Source of the DNA: DASVVT01 sp036386415
GTDB lineage: Bacteria; Acidobacteriota; Blastocatellia; Pyrinomonadales; Pyrinomonadaceae
Length of the DNA stretch: 64,000 nucleotides
NCBI GenBank assembly: GCA_036386415.1
Contig: DASVVT010000051.1
Location: 1-64,000, forward strand
Direction of reading: 5' to 3'
The notes beneath the pieces are model-generated. The model was not told the origin of the DNA and made no database searches. It saw only the letters and a list, made by a program, of their open reading frames with translations. Shown here piece by piece: positions 52,342 through 60,575 of this stretch. Position numbers and translations under genes: made by a program. Position 1 is the stretch's first letter. Each line of letters opens with the position of its first letter.

Positions 52342-53940
52342 CGCATAAGAATGTAGCCCGGGCAGCAGGTAGCTGACTCCGAGGTAGGTGAAAATTACGA
52401 GTAGGAAGCCTAAGAGGGCGAAGTATGCCGAGCGACGGCCACTCCAGCCGCGCGCGATGCGCGTGTGGAGGAAGGCCGCGTAGGTGAGCCAGGCGACGAG
52501 CGCTCCGGTCTCTTTCGAGTCCCATCCCCAGTATCTGCCCCAGGATTCGTTAGCCCAGACAGCGCCCGTGATGAGCAGCATCGCCAGCATCGCAAAGGCC
52601 ACGCTCGCCGTCTTGTACATCAGGCTGTCCAGTTTCTCTAGCGGCGGCAGAGTCGCGCGCAGCCGTTCGGTGCGGAAGCTGAAGAGAATGACGAAGAGCG
52701 TGGCGGCGAAGGCCGTAATCAGGGCGGCCAGCTCGACCGGATTGGCGTTGAGGCTCAAAAATAGCTGAGAGCCCCTTTGCTGCACGAACTGCTCGGAAGA
52801 GCGTATCAACTGATCCGCGCCGAGTTGTGCGATCTGGGCTTTGTCCATGCCCTGCTGCTCGGCCATCCACGCGCCGAAGCGCTCGTACTGTCGCGGGTCT
52901 ATGCGCGAGACGAGGTCTGTCATCGTCTTGACCTGGGAGACCAGAAGCGCGATGGCCGAAGCCTGCGTCACCAGCGAGAGCTTCAAGAGACGGTGTCCCC
53001 ACAGACGCGCCTTCTCGTCCTGCTTTGCCAGATAGATGCCGAAGGCGATGATGACGCCGACGAGCAGCAGCCCTGCCACGATCAGGGTCGGGCCGACCAA
53101 CGGGATGTCCACGCGCAAGGGGAGCGGCCTGCGTCCGCTCGTCACGGGAAGAAATGTCGAGGCGCTGTAGACGCCGCTTGTGAAAACGGAGAAGCGGCTG
53201 ACGGTGGCGAACACGGAGAGCGCGAAGATGCTCGACCAGATCGCCATCGCTTCTGTCTTCACGCCGTCCTTCAGGAGATAGACCACGGCGATGGCGAAGC
53301 AAACCAGCGCGACGCCGTACGAGAGCGAGGCGATGCCGACGTGAATCGGTCGCCAGTAGGAATCCAGTATCGGCGGCAGGTTGATGAACTCGTTGCCGAT
53401 GAAGCGCGCCAGCAGCAGGATCAGGGATGCCAGCGGCAAGGTGAGAGCGCCTAGAAAACGGAAGCTCTTGCGATGCGCAATCAGAAGCGTCGTGATGCCC
53501 GCGCCGAAGGCGAAGGCGAGGCTCAGATCATAAAGGTTGGCGAATGGAATGTAGCGGAAGAACCAGGGCATCTCGCCGCCGTTATTGAGAATGATCGCCA
53601 GCTCATGATCGCGCGCGTTGATCCATCGCACGCCCCAGCTAGACAGGTTGAAGAAGACTCCGGCGGTTGCCAGCCACAGTCCAACCTTCTGCGCCATCTC
53701 GGACGGCGCGTAAAGATTGGTCAGGTGAAAGACGGCAGCCGTCAGATAGCAGGCCAGCGCCAGCATCATCAGCGCGCCGTCCGAGATGAACGACGCGCCG
53801 CCCACACGCATACGCAACCCGACCATCAGGCAGGAGCCGACGACGGCCAGAATCGCCGGAAGATAGGAACGCAGGATGCCCGTCGATGGAAGATCATCGC
53901 TCTCCTGTGCGAGACGTGGTTGTTGTAAGACTTCGCTCAT
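52339..53940 (-). CDS. ccsA: Cytochrome c biogenesis protein CcsA (ResC-like)
   Basis: A 533-residue polytopic membrane protein of System II cytochrome c maturation. The heme-handling tryptophan-rich motif is WANESWGRYWGWDSKETG, flanked by conserved His in the HVGIASLSY and FLHTRIA regions. Nine or more helices are predicted. A long loop in the middle (about 330-410) makes it larger than typical CcsA. It delivers heme, together with ResB, to apocytochromes c outside the membrane. It ends in the repeat arm. Confidence 0.9.
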   Translation of the reverse strand: MSEVLQQPRLAQESDDLPSTGILRSYLPAILAVVGSCLMVGLRMRVGGASFISDGALMMLALACYLTAAVFHLTNLYAPSEMAQKVGLWLATAGVFFNLSSWGVRWINARDHELAIILNNGGEMPWFFRYIPFANLYDLSLAFAFGAGITTLLIAHRKSFRFLGALTLPLASLILLLARFIGNEFINLPPILDSYWRPIHVGIASLSYGVALVCFAIAVVYLLKDGVKTEAMAIWSSIFALSVFATVSRFSVFTSGVYSASTFLPVTSGRRPLPLRVDIPLVGPTLIVAGLLLVGVIIAFGIYLAKQDEKARLWGHRLLKLSLVTQASAIALLVSQVKTMTDLVSRIDPRQYERFGAWMAEQQGMDKAQIAQLGADQLIRSSEQFVQQRGSQLFLSLNANPVELAALITAFAATLFVILFSFRTERLRATLPPLEKLDSLMYKTASVAFAMLAMLLITGAVWANESWGRYWGWDSKETGALVAWLTYAAFLHTRIARGWSGRRSAYFALLGFLLVIFTYLGVSYLLPGLHSYA

Positions 53941-53961
53941 GATTACTGTACCTCTTGAGGT

Positions 53962-55476
53962 TTATCCAACGATTGCCTTCACGAGTTTCTTGAATCGATC
54001 CTCGAAACCGAGCTTGTTACGGTTCGTGTTGCCGCCGAGCGCCACTGCTACGGCGCTCCCTGTCGCCTCCGCATCCTCTTCGATAACCGCCCAGACCCTC
54101 TGGTGCGAGAAGAAAAAGACTGCGCCGAGCATCAGGATCAACATCAAGCCGCCCACGTAGAAGGGAATCTTACCGGGGTCTTTCTGAATCGCGAGGACGT
54201 GCTGCAAGGGGACTTTCTCGAAATCCACCAGCTTGAACTTGTAGCCCGCGACGGGCGCTCCGACGGGCGCTCCATCCGGCAACTCCATCTGAAAAGCATA
54301 GGCGCGCTTCTGTTCGCCCGAGGGCGTCGTGACCTGTAGGATGGCCGCAGGCTTATTATATTCCCCGCTCCGTGAATCGGGTTTGCCTCCCTGCCCGAGA
54401 ATGAAATCGGGCTGGAAATCTTCAAAAGCGATCTTCGTTCCGTCGGCGAGCGTCGCAGAGCCGTCGCGCTTGATGGTCACCTGCTGCGGCGCTCCGCCTC
54501 CGGTGGTCGGCGTCAGTTGCAGTGTGATATGACGCGCCATGCCGAACGAGATGAAGCTCGCCTGAAAGAAACGATAGCCGCGATAATCATAGGGCTCGTT
54601 GAGATGGACGAGCCCTTCCCGCTCGCCATACTCGTCCGTGATCTTGATGCGCGTCAGCCAGTCGATAGTATTGTTGGCCTGAATCGAGCCGTCCTTTTCG
54701 ATCAGCTTCTGCTGTATATCCAGGCACGTCACGGTGAAGGGGAGCGGCGCAGGCACGCGCCTCACCTGATCCAGCTCGAAAGCCAGGTTCGTCATCGTCG
54801 ATGAAGACGCTCCGGGCTGAAGCGGCATCTGCCCGTCGCGTCCGAACTGAGCCGTCAGGAAGCCGCCCGTGAAGATCGTCAGGAGCGCGACGTGGACGGC
54901 GTATGCGCCCAGGCGATTCCATGCGCCGCGCTCTGCGAAGATGTATGTGCGCCCTTCCCTTTCCGTTACCACAGGTTTGAGTCCCACGCTCCGGCACGCG
55001 CTCGCGATGCGAGCGGCGGCGGCGCTCCGGCTCTCGCCTTCGAGCATCATCGTCGCATGCTGCGGCTGGTTCATGATGTAAGGACGCGAGGCTTCCAGCT
55101 TGCGGCGCGAAATGTACCTCCACGCTCCGGGGAAGCGATCTATCGAAGCCAGCACGATGTTGAGCGAGAGGACGAGCAGCAGCGCGTTGAAATACCAGAC
55201 GTGATAGATGTCGAAGAAGCCGAGGCTGCCGTAGAGAAGTTTCTGCGACGGCGTCAGCGCCGCGTAATATTTATCAAACCCATCGACATTCTGCTGCATG
55301 ATGAGCATGCCGATCATGCTTAAGATGACGAGCAGTACGAGCAGGCTGACGCCGAGGCGCACGGAGCTGAGCTGCCTCATCAACTTCGTCAGGAGCGTAG
55401 ATGCATTTGAGCCCGTTCGCACGCGCGGCGCGGGGCGTAAACTGGCGTCCGGTTTGGTCTCTTCTATAGCAGACAT
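53962..55476 (-). CDS. resB: Cytochrome c biogenesis protein ResB (Ccs1)
   Basis: A 504-residue ResB, partner of CcsA in heme ligation. Hallmarks: SSVRLGVSLLVLLVILSMIG as first helix, the VWYFNALLLVLSLNIVLASI helix, GAYAVHVALLTIFTGGF, and near the end GKIPFYVGGLMLILMLGAVF with KDPG before it. A large periplasmic domain lies between. The ATG at 55476 is chosen because the upstream frame to 55707 runs through repeat sequence. It is 21 bases upstream of ccsA, forming a resB-ccsA-TPR operon, divergent from the chelatase genes. Confidence 0.9.
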   Translation of the reverse strand: MSAIEETKPDASLRPAPRVRTGSNASTLLTKLMRQLSSVRLGVSLLVLLVILSMIGMLIMQQNVDGFDKYYAALTPSQKLLYGSLGFFDIYHVWYFNALLLVLSLNIVLASIDRFPGAWRYISRRKLEASRPYIMNQPQHATMMLEGESRSAAAARIASACRSVGLKPVVTEREGRTYIFAERGAWNRLGAYAVHVALLTIFTGGFLTAQFGRDGQMPLQPGASSSTMTNLAFELDQVRRVPAPLPFTVTCLDIQQKLIEKDGSIQANNTIDWLTRIKITDEYGEREGLVHLNEPYDYRGYRFFQASFISFGMARHITLQLTPTTGGGAPQQVTIKRDGSATLADGTKIAFEDFQPDFILGQGGKPDSRSGEYNKPAAILQVTTPSGEQKRAYAFQMELPDGAPVGAPVAGYKFKLVDFEKVPLQHVLAIQKDPGKIPFYVGGLMLILMLGAVFFFSHQRVWAVIEEDAEATGSAVAVALGGNTNRNKLGFEDRFKKLVKAIVG

Positions 55477-55985
55477 CAGTGTAAATATGTATGCACGGGA
55501 AAGTGTTTCACGCTCGTCGAGCGGCACAGGGCCTTCATGCGGCTTTGGCCCGTGGGCGTATGACCAACGCCCAGGATGCCAGCACGATGAAATCAGAGAC
55601 CTCATGATAACCGAGCCGTTTGCTTTTGTCATCCACGTTAAGAAATGATGAACGAGGAATGCGGAATGATGAATTAAAACAGAACTGTCTTTCTTTTCAT
55701 TCTGCATTCATCATTCCTTTGGCTTGCTGTCTCCGGACTTTTCAGCTAAAAAGATGCTGCCGTGATGAGGCGCGCACACGCGACCCTTTGGGCTAGCCCA
55801 TGAAAGCAAGCAATCTGCGCGCCGCGACCCTGTTACTCATAACCTGTAGGCCGGGCACGCGAGCCAGCCACGCGCAAACCCTAATTAATGGAACAAAGAG
55901 CGTCAACGGTGTCACATTTTGTGATGAATAATGAGCAGCATCCGCTCAGAATTGCCACCATTCTGCCGGCGTCGAGGTGCGGAAG
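55477..55985. other. Divergent intergenic region, resB / Mg-chelatase
   Basis: About 510 bases that must hold promoters for both operons. It has a word-hairpin (55655-55718) and a weak palindrome TCACattttGTGA at 55912-55924 near the chelatase start. I see no riboswitch that I can name and no clear sigma-70 pair. Confidence 0.5.
55655..55718. repeat. Word-hairpin of GGAATGCGGAATGATGAATTA, copy 2
   Basis: GAATGCGGAATGATGAATTA on the left pairs with TTCATTCTGCATTCATCATT on the right. It matches the hairpin at 35289. Confidence 0.78.
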
Positions 55986-58202
55986 ATGAGTCGCCGCGCA
56001 GCCAGGACGCAATCGAACGCGCCGCGCCTATCGCTGCCGCCGCATGCCTCGCCGCCCACGGTCTATCCTTTCACAGCGATTGTCGGCCAGGAGGATATGA
56101 AGCTGGCATTGCTGCTGAACGTGATCGAGCCGTCAATCGGCGGCGTGCTCATCATGGGGCATCGCGGCACGGGCAAATCGACAGCCGTGCGTGCGCTCGC
56201 AGACCTCCTGCCGTCGATCTGGAAAGCGCGTGATTGCCCGTATGGCTGCGATCCGCTGGATCACGCAAATCTCTGCGCAGACTGCCTGGCGCGTCTGACT
56301 ACCGCTGGTAGACTGGCACGTGTGCGCGCTCGCGTCCCCGTCGTAGACCTTCCGCTGGGCGCGACCGAAGATCGCGTGTGCGGCACGATCAACATCGAGC
56401 GAGCTTTGACAGAGGGCGTCAAGTCATTTGATCCGGGTCTGCTGGCACGCGCCAATCGCGGCTTCCTTTATATAGATGAGGTGAACCTGCTCGAAGATCA
56501 CCTGGTCGATCTGTTGCTCGACGTGTCGGTCACGGGGCGCAATTCTGTGGAACGTGAAGGTATCTCCGTAGAGCATCCGGCGCGCTTCGTGCTCGTCGGC
56601 TCAGGCAATCCTGAGGAGGGAGAGCTGCGCCCGCAGCTTCAAGACCGCTTCGGCCTTCATGTCGAAGTCTTGACCGCCAACAGCGCCGAAGAGCGCGTTG
56701 AGATCATCATCGCCTGCGAGGCTTTCGAGCGTGATGCGGCCACGTTTAGCGCCCGCTTCGAAGCCGCCGAAGAGAGCTTGCGGCGAAGGCTCACGCGCGC
56801 ACGCAAGCGTGTTCACCAGGTGCAGACGTCGCGCCGCCTTCTGCATCGCATCGCAGAGCTTTGCGTACAGCTACGGGTTGACGGACATCGCGGGGAGCTG
56901 ACGATCACGCGCGCCGCACGCGCGCTCGCCGCCTTCGAGGGACGTGTGGAAGCGACCGCACAGGATGTGCGCCGCGTGGCGATGATGTCTTTGCGTCATC
57001 GCCTGCGCCGCGACCCCCTCGAACAGACAGATGGCGGCGCGCAGATCGAACAGGCGCTCGAAAATCTTTTCCCTCCGAACGAAGCTTCTGGAAAACAGGG
57101 AGGCTCGAAACGTGAGAGAGAGCGAGAGGGTTTCCCACCAACGGACTTTGCAGGAGACAGCGGCGGCGCTGACGTTGGCAACGTAGGTGCTGATAATGGC
57201 AGCGATATAACGGGCGAGGAGCGCAGCAGAAGCGACAGTCGCCGCGAGCATAGCGCCGCCCCGGCACTCGACGCCCGACTGCCGGAGAATGCGCTGGATG
57301 CAATAAACCCTGAGGCGCACGGACGATCTCAGGCGCAACCACGACCCGCGCGTCACGAACGGGACGCCTCCCGCCGCCGCAGCACATACAACATACAACG
57401 CGGTCGCTATGCTCGCGCCGTCATCGCCCCGTCCGTGCAGGGTAGAATCGCGCTCGACGCAACGCTGCGCGCGGCGGCTGGAAAAACAGGGGGCGGGGGG
57501 CGTGGGTCGGGTGATGGAAAAGAAAGGCCAACCAGTAAAGCGCAACCCGCAACACCAATCGTTGCAGACGATCTGCGCTTCAAACGCTTCAGGCGCAAGC
57601 AGGGCACGCTCTTTATATTCACCGTTGACGCTTCGGGCAGCATGGCCTTAAATCGCATCAATCAGGCCAAGGGGGCGCTGGTTAATCTTCTTCAGCGTTC
57701 ATATGTCAGGCGCGATCAGGTCGCCATCGTCAGCTTTCGCGCGGAGGCAGCCAGCGTACTCCTGCCGCCGTCCCGCAGCGTCGCGCGCGCGCGGCGCGTG
57801 CTGGATGCGCTCTCCGTCGGCGGTTCGACGCCGCTTGCCTCCGGTCTCTTCAGCTCGCTTGAAATTGCCAGGCGTGCGGCGCGTCAGGGCGCGCACGAGA
57901 TAGTTCTTCTGCTCTTCACAGACGGGCGCGCAAACGTCTCACTGTTGCGCGCCGTCGAGACGCGGGACAAGACCATGCGCGCTCACTTGATCAAGGAGGA
58001 GATCGAACGGCTCGGCGCGGCATTGCGGCGGGCGGGCGTGGCTTCTGTGGTCATCGACACGCAAAATCGATTCACTTCGAGAGGCGAAGGGCAGATGCTT
58101 GCGGGCGCTCTGGGCGGGCGTTACGTATACTTTGGCCCCGGCCTGAGTGTCGCGAGCGAACAACTCTCCGCGCTCAGTCAAGAGGCACAGGGTAAGCGCT
58201 GA
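55986..58202 (+). CDS. bchD: Magnesium chelatase ATPase subunit, BchI/BchD combined type
   Basis: A 738-residue AAA+/VWA protein of magnesium chelatase, which inserts Mg2+ into protoporphyrin IX for bacteriochlorophyll. The AAA+ domain (about 28-350) is intact, with Walker A GHRGTGKS (58-65) and Walker B FLYIDEVN; this is unlike classic BchD, whose ATPase is degenerate. A basic/acidic low-complexity linker (about 365-500) leads to a C-terminal VWA domain with MIDAS DASGSMALNR (about 548) and TDGRAN. It therefore has features of BchI and BchD in one chain. The ATG at 55986 has GAGG upstream. It is 40 bases from the next chelatase gene. A cobaltochelatase ChlI/D-like role is the main alternative. 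Confidence 0.87.
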   Translation: MSRRAARTQSNAPRLSLPPHASPPTVYPFTAIVGQEDMKLALLLNVIEPSIGGVLIMGHRGTGKSTAVRALADLLPSIWKARDCPYGCDPLDHANLCADCLARLTTAGRLARVRARVPVVDLPLGATEDRVCGTINIERALTEGVKSFDPGLLARANRGFLYIDEVNLLEDHLVDLLLDVSVTGRNSVEREGISVEHPARFVLVGSGNPEEGELRPQLQDRFGLHVEVLTANSAEERVEIIIACEAFERDAATFSARFEAAEESLRRRLTRARKRVHQVQTSRRLLHRIAELCVQLRVDGHRGELTITRAARALAAFEGRVEATAQDVRRVAMMSLRHRLRRDPLEQTDGGAQIEQALENLFPPNEASGKQGGSKREREREGFPPTDFAGDSGGADVGNVGADNGSDITGEERSRSDSRREHSAAPALDARLPENALDAINPEAHGRSQAQPRPARHERDASRRRSTYNIQRGRYARAVIAPSVQGRIALDATLRAAAGKTGGGGRGSGDGKERPTSKAQPATPIVADDLRFKRFRRKQGTLFIFTVDASGSMALNRINQAKGALVNLLQRSYVRRDQVAIVSFRAEAASVLLPPSRSVARARRVLDALSVGGSTPLASGLFSSLEIARRAARQGAHEIVLLLFTDGRANVSLLRAVETRDKTMRAHLIKEEIERLGAALRRAGVASVVIDTQNRFTSRGEGQMLAGALGGRYVYFGPGLSVASEQLSALSQEAQGKR

Positions 58203-58242
58203 TACTCAGTTTGATTGAGAGTGTCAGTTTTCCAGGATCGTG

Positions 58243-59997
58243 ATGACACGAAGCATAGCAACTGAAGAAGAGTCCGCAGCAAGCGCGCGCGACCGGCGCG
58301 TGCTCGCTCTCTACGAGCAGGTGTTGGAGATCGAGCAGCGTTTGATCCCGACGGGGCTGCATGTTTTCGGGCGCGTGACGGACGAGAGCGGGCGCGCGGA
58401 CATGCTGCGCGTGGTCGCATCTTTCGACAGGCCGGAAGCAAGTGTCCGCGCCCTGCCTGATCTCATCAGCGAAGGGTTAGGCTTTCCTAGCTATGCCACT
58501 TTAGTTAAAGACGGCGAGCATGCGGAGAGGCGCATGCGCCAGCGCGAGCAGGTTGATCAAACAATGTGCGCCGCGATAGAGCTTTTCATGAGGAGCGGTG
58601 CGCGAGAGGCTATTGAGTGGCTGGCGGAAGCGGCGCATGTCCGGCCAGAGGATGCGCGCGCCACCTTCGCCTTGCTCGAAAGGATTTCCGAACAACTCAA
58701 GACCAACAACGAGCTGGAGGCTTTGCGGCGTGCGCTGCGCGGCGAATATATAGAGCCGGGGCCGGGCGCGGACATTGTGCAGAACCCTAACATCCTGCCG
58801 ACGGGGCGCAACACGCACGCCGTCAATCCCTACACTGTGCCCTCCGAGATCGCCTTCACGCGCGCCGAAAGCGCCGTCAACCGCCTGCTTGAGCGTCACA
58901 GGGCAGAGCATGGACGCTTCCCGCACGCGATGGCACTGGTCTTGTGGGGGTTGGACAACATCAAGACGCAGGGTGAAGGAGTGGCGCAGGCGCTGTGGCT
59001 GCTCGGCGTCCGCCCCCTTCGCGATGCGATGAACCGTGCGACCAGCGTTGAGGTGATCCCGCTTGAAAGGTTGAATCGCCCGCGCATCGATGTGGTGATG
59101 ACGGTTTCGGGCATCTTCCGCGACCTGTTCGGCGCGACGATGGCGCTGCTGGATAAGGCCGTGCGCGTGGTCGCTCAACTGGACGAGCCGCCGGAGATGA
59201 ACTACGTCCGGCGGCACGTCTCTGAGCAGATGAAAGAGGATAGCTGCGCGTTTGACGAAGCGGCGCTGCGCGTCTTCTCAAACGCGCCGGGCAATTACGG
59301 CACAAACGTCAACTTCATGGTCATGGACTCGCAGTGGGACAGGGACGAGACGCTCGGCGACCTGTTCGTGACGCGCAAGTGCTTCGCCTACGGGCGTGAC
59401 CGAGAGGGGCGCACTTTTGAGGGACGCGAGGCGCGCGCGGCGATGGATCGTGCGCTCACGCGCGTCGAGGCCGCCTACCAGAACATAGACACCTTCGAGA
59501 TCGGCATCACGGACGTAGATCATTACTTTGAATATCTGGGCGGCGTCTCGAAGGCGGTTGAGAAACGCGCGCGCGTGCGCCCCGCCATCTATCTCGCGGA
59601 CGCTCTCTCGGCCAACGCGAAGGTGCGTTCTCTGGAAGAGACCGTGCGGCTTGAGACGCGCGCCAAGACGCTCAACCCGAAGTGGTACGAGGGCATGTTG
59701 GAGCATGGCTTTCGCGGCGTCGCGGAGATCGAAAGCCACATCAGCAACACCTTCGGCTGGTCTGCGACCACCGATGCCGTGGATGATTGGGTCTATACGG
59801 AGGTGGCTAAGACATATGTTCTTGATGAAGAGATGCTCGCACGCCTGCGCCATCTGAACCCGCATTCGGCGCGTTCGCTCGTCGGTCGTCTGCTCGAAGC
59901 AGAGGGGCGCGGCTTCTGGGCTGCGGAAGCGGAGATGATCGAGCGTCTGCGCGAGATTTTCGCTCGCCTCGAAGATCAGCTTGAAGGCGTGACGTGA
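58243..59997 (+). CDS. bchH-C: Magnesium chelatase large subunit BchH, C-terminal half
   Basis: A 584-residue ORF matching only the C-terminal part of BchH. It starts in the normally internal segment VLALYEQVLEIEQRLIPTGL and goes on through NPYTVPSEIAFTRAES, LVLWGLDNIKTQGEG, RPRIDVVMTVSGIFRD, FSNAPGNYGTNVN, ALNPKWYEGMLEHG and TFGWSATT to the usual BchH C-terminus. The N-terminal half is encoded downstream at 60576-62870. AGGA lies five bases before the ATG, so it has its own translation start. With its partner half it would give about 1350 residues, slightly above single-chain BchH. Whether the two halves assemble is inference. Confidence 0.85.
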   Translation: MTRSIATEEESAASARDRRVLALYEQVLEIEQRLIPTGLHVFGRVTDESGRADMLRVVASFDRPEASVRALPDLISEGLGFPSYATLVKDGEHAERRMRQREQVDQTMCAAIELFMRSGAREAIEWLAEAAHVRPEDARATFALLERISEQLKTNNELEALRRALRGEYIEPGPGADIVQNPNILPTGRNTHAVNPYTVPSEIAFTRAESAVNRLLERHRAEHGRFPHAMALVLWGLDNIKTQGEGVAQALWLLGVRPLRDAMNRATSVEVIPLERLNRPRIDVVMTVSGIFRDLFGATMALLDKAVRVVAQLDEPPEMNYVRRHVSEQMKEDSCAFDEAALRVFSNAPGNYGTNVNFMVMDSQWDRDETLGDLFVTRKCFAYGRDREGRTFEGREARAAMDRALTRVEAAYQNIDTFEIGITDVDHYFEYLGGVSKAVEKRARVRPAIYLADALSANAKVRSLEETVRLETRAKTLNPKWYEGMLEHGFRGVAEIESHISNTFGWSATTDAVDDWVYTEVAKTYVLDEEMLARLRHLNPHSARSLVGRLLEAEGRGFWAAEAEMIERLREIFARLEDQLEGVT

Positions 59998-60018
59998 TGA
60001 TCCGTCAAAGCGCAGAAA

Positions 60019-60058
60019 CAATTGTTTCGTGCTATTTCGTGTGGTTTCGTGGACAATA
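60019..60058. repeat. TTTCGTGTGGTTTCGTGG repeat arm upstream of the GxxExxY gene
   Basis: TTTCGTGCTATTTCGTGTGG and TTTCGTGGACAATAG resemble the right arm of the hairpin at 60500-60563, placing related words on both sides of the GxxExxY gene. Confidence 0.7.
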
Positions 60059-60117
60059 GCTTGTGATGATGCTAAAGCCTACACCTCCTTAACTATTGAA
60101 GCAACTCATGAAGGAAA

Positions 60118-60521
60118 GTGACTGTGACCGAGTTGATCCTCAAGGACGAGGTCTTCGTAATCGTCGGGGCAGCGATGGAAGTCTACTGGCAACTCGGTAT
60201 AGGTTTTCTTGAGCCCGTATATCAGGAGGCGTTAGAAATTGAATTACAGAACCGCCATGTTCCCTATGAGGCGCAAAACATCTCATGGTCTTTTACAAGG
60301 GGCGTCCACTGAAGAGAGAGTACATTGCGGATTTAGTCTGCTACGAGCAGATCATTGTGGAATTGAAAGCTCTTGATCGTCTCTCTGGAAGAGATATTGC
60401 CCAGTTGCTGAATTACTTGAAGGTGACAGCATTACGCGTCGGGCTGTTATTCAATTTTGGCAGCCAGGGAAAGCTTGAGTGGAAAGGCTGGTTATATAAT
60501 CCACGAAATCACACGAAATAA
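60118..60521 (+). pseudogene. GxxExxY family gene with frameshift
   Basis: The first frame (60118-60312) gives AMEVYWQLGIGFLEPVYQEA with the GxxExxY motif; the second (60285-60521) continues FYKGRPLKREYIADLVCYEQ and LSGRDIAQLLNYLKVTALRV as in full-length family members. A one-base shift near 60285-60295 separates them. The last residues (NPRNHTK) are encoded by the adjacent CACGAAATCACACGAA repeat. The family is small, of unknown function, resembling a nuclease-like fold. It lies between the two halves of bchH. A sequencing error cannot be excluded. Confidence 0.8.
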
Positions 60522-60563
60522 CACGAACTGTTTTTCGTGCTGTTTCGTGTGATTTCGTGGACA
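60500..60563. repeat. Hairpin of CACGAAATCACACGAA words
   Basis: CCACGAAATCACACGAAATA on the left pairs with CTGTTTCGTGTGATTTCGTG on the right, close to perfect, with a short loop. It encodes the end of the GxxExxY frame and ends 13 bases before the bchH-N start. Confidence 0.88.
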
Positions 60564-60575
60564 GTCTAAATCTCC

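Noticed and set aside
55507..55707. N-terminal extension of ResB
   Set aside because: The upstream frame translates a word-hairpin; the ATG at 55476 directly precedes family-like sequence.
55477..55985. Cobalamin or other riboswitch upstream of the chelatase genes
   Set aside because: I looked for conserved boxes and found none that I can support; only a weak palindrome is visible.
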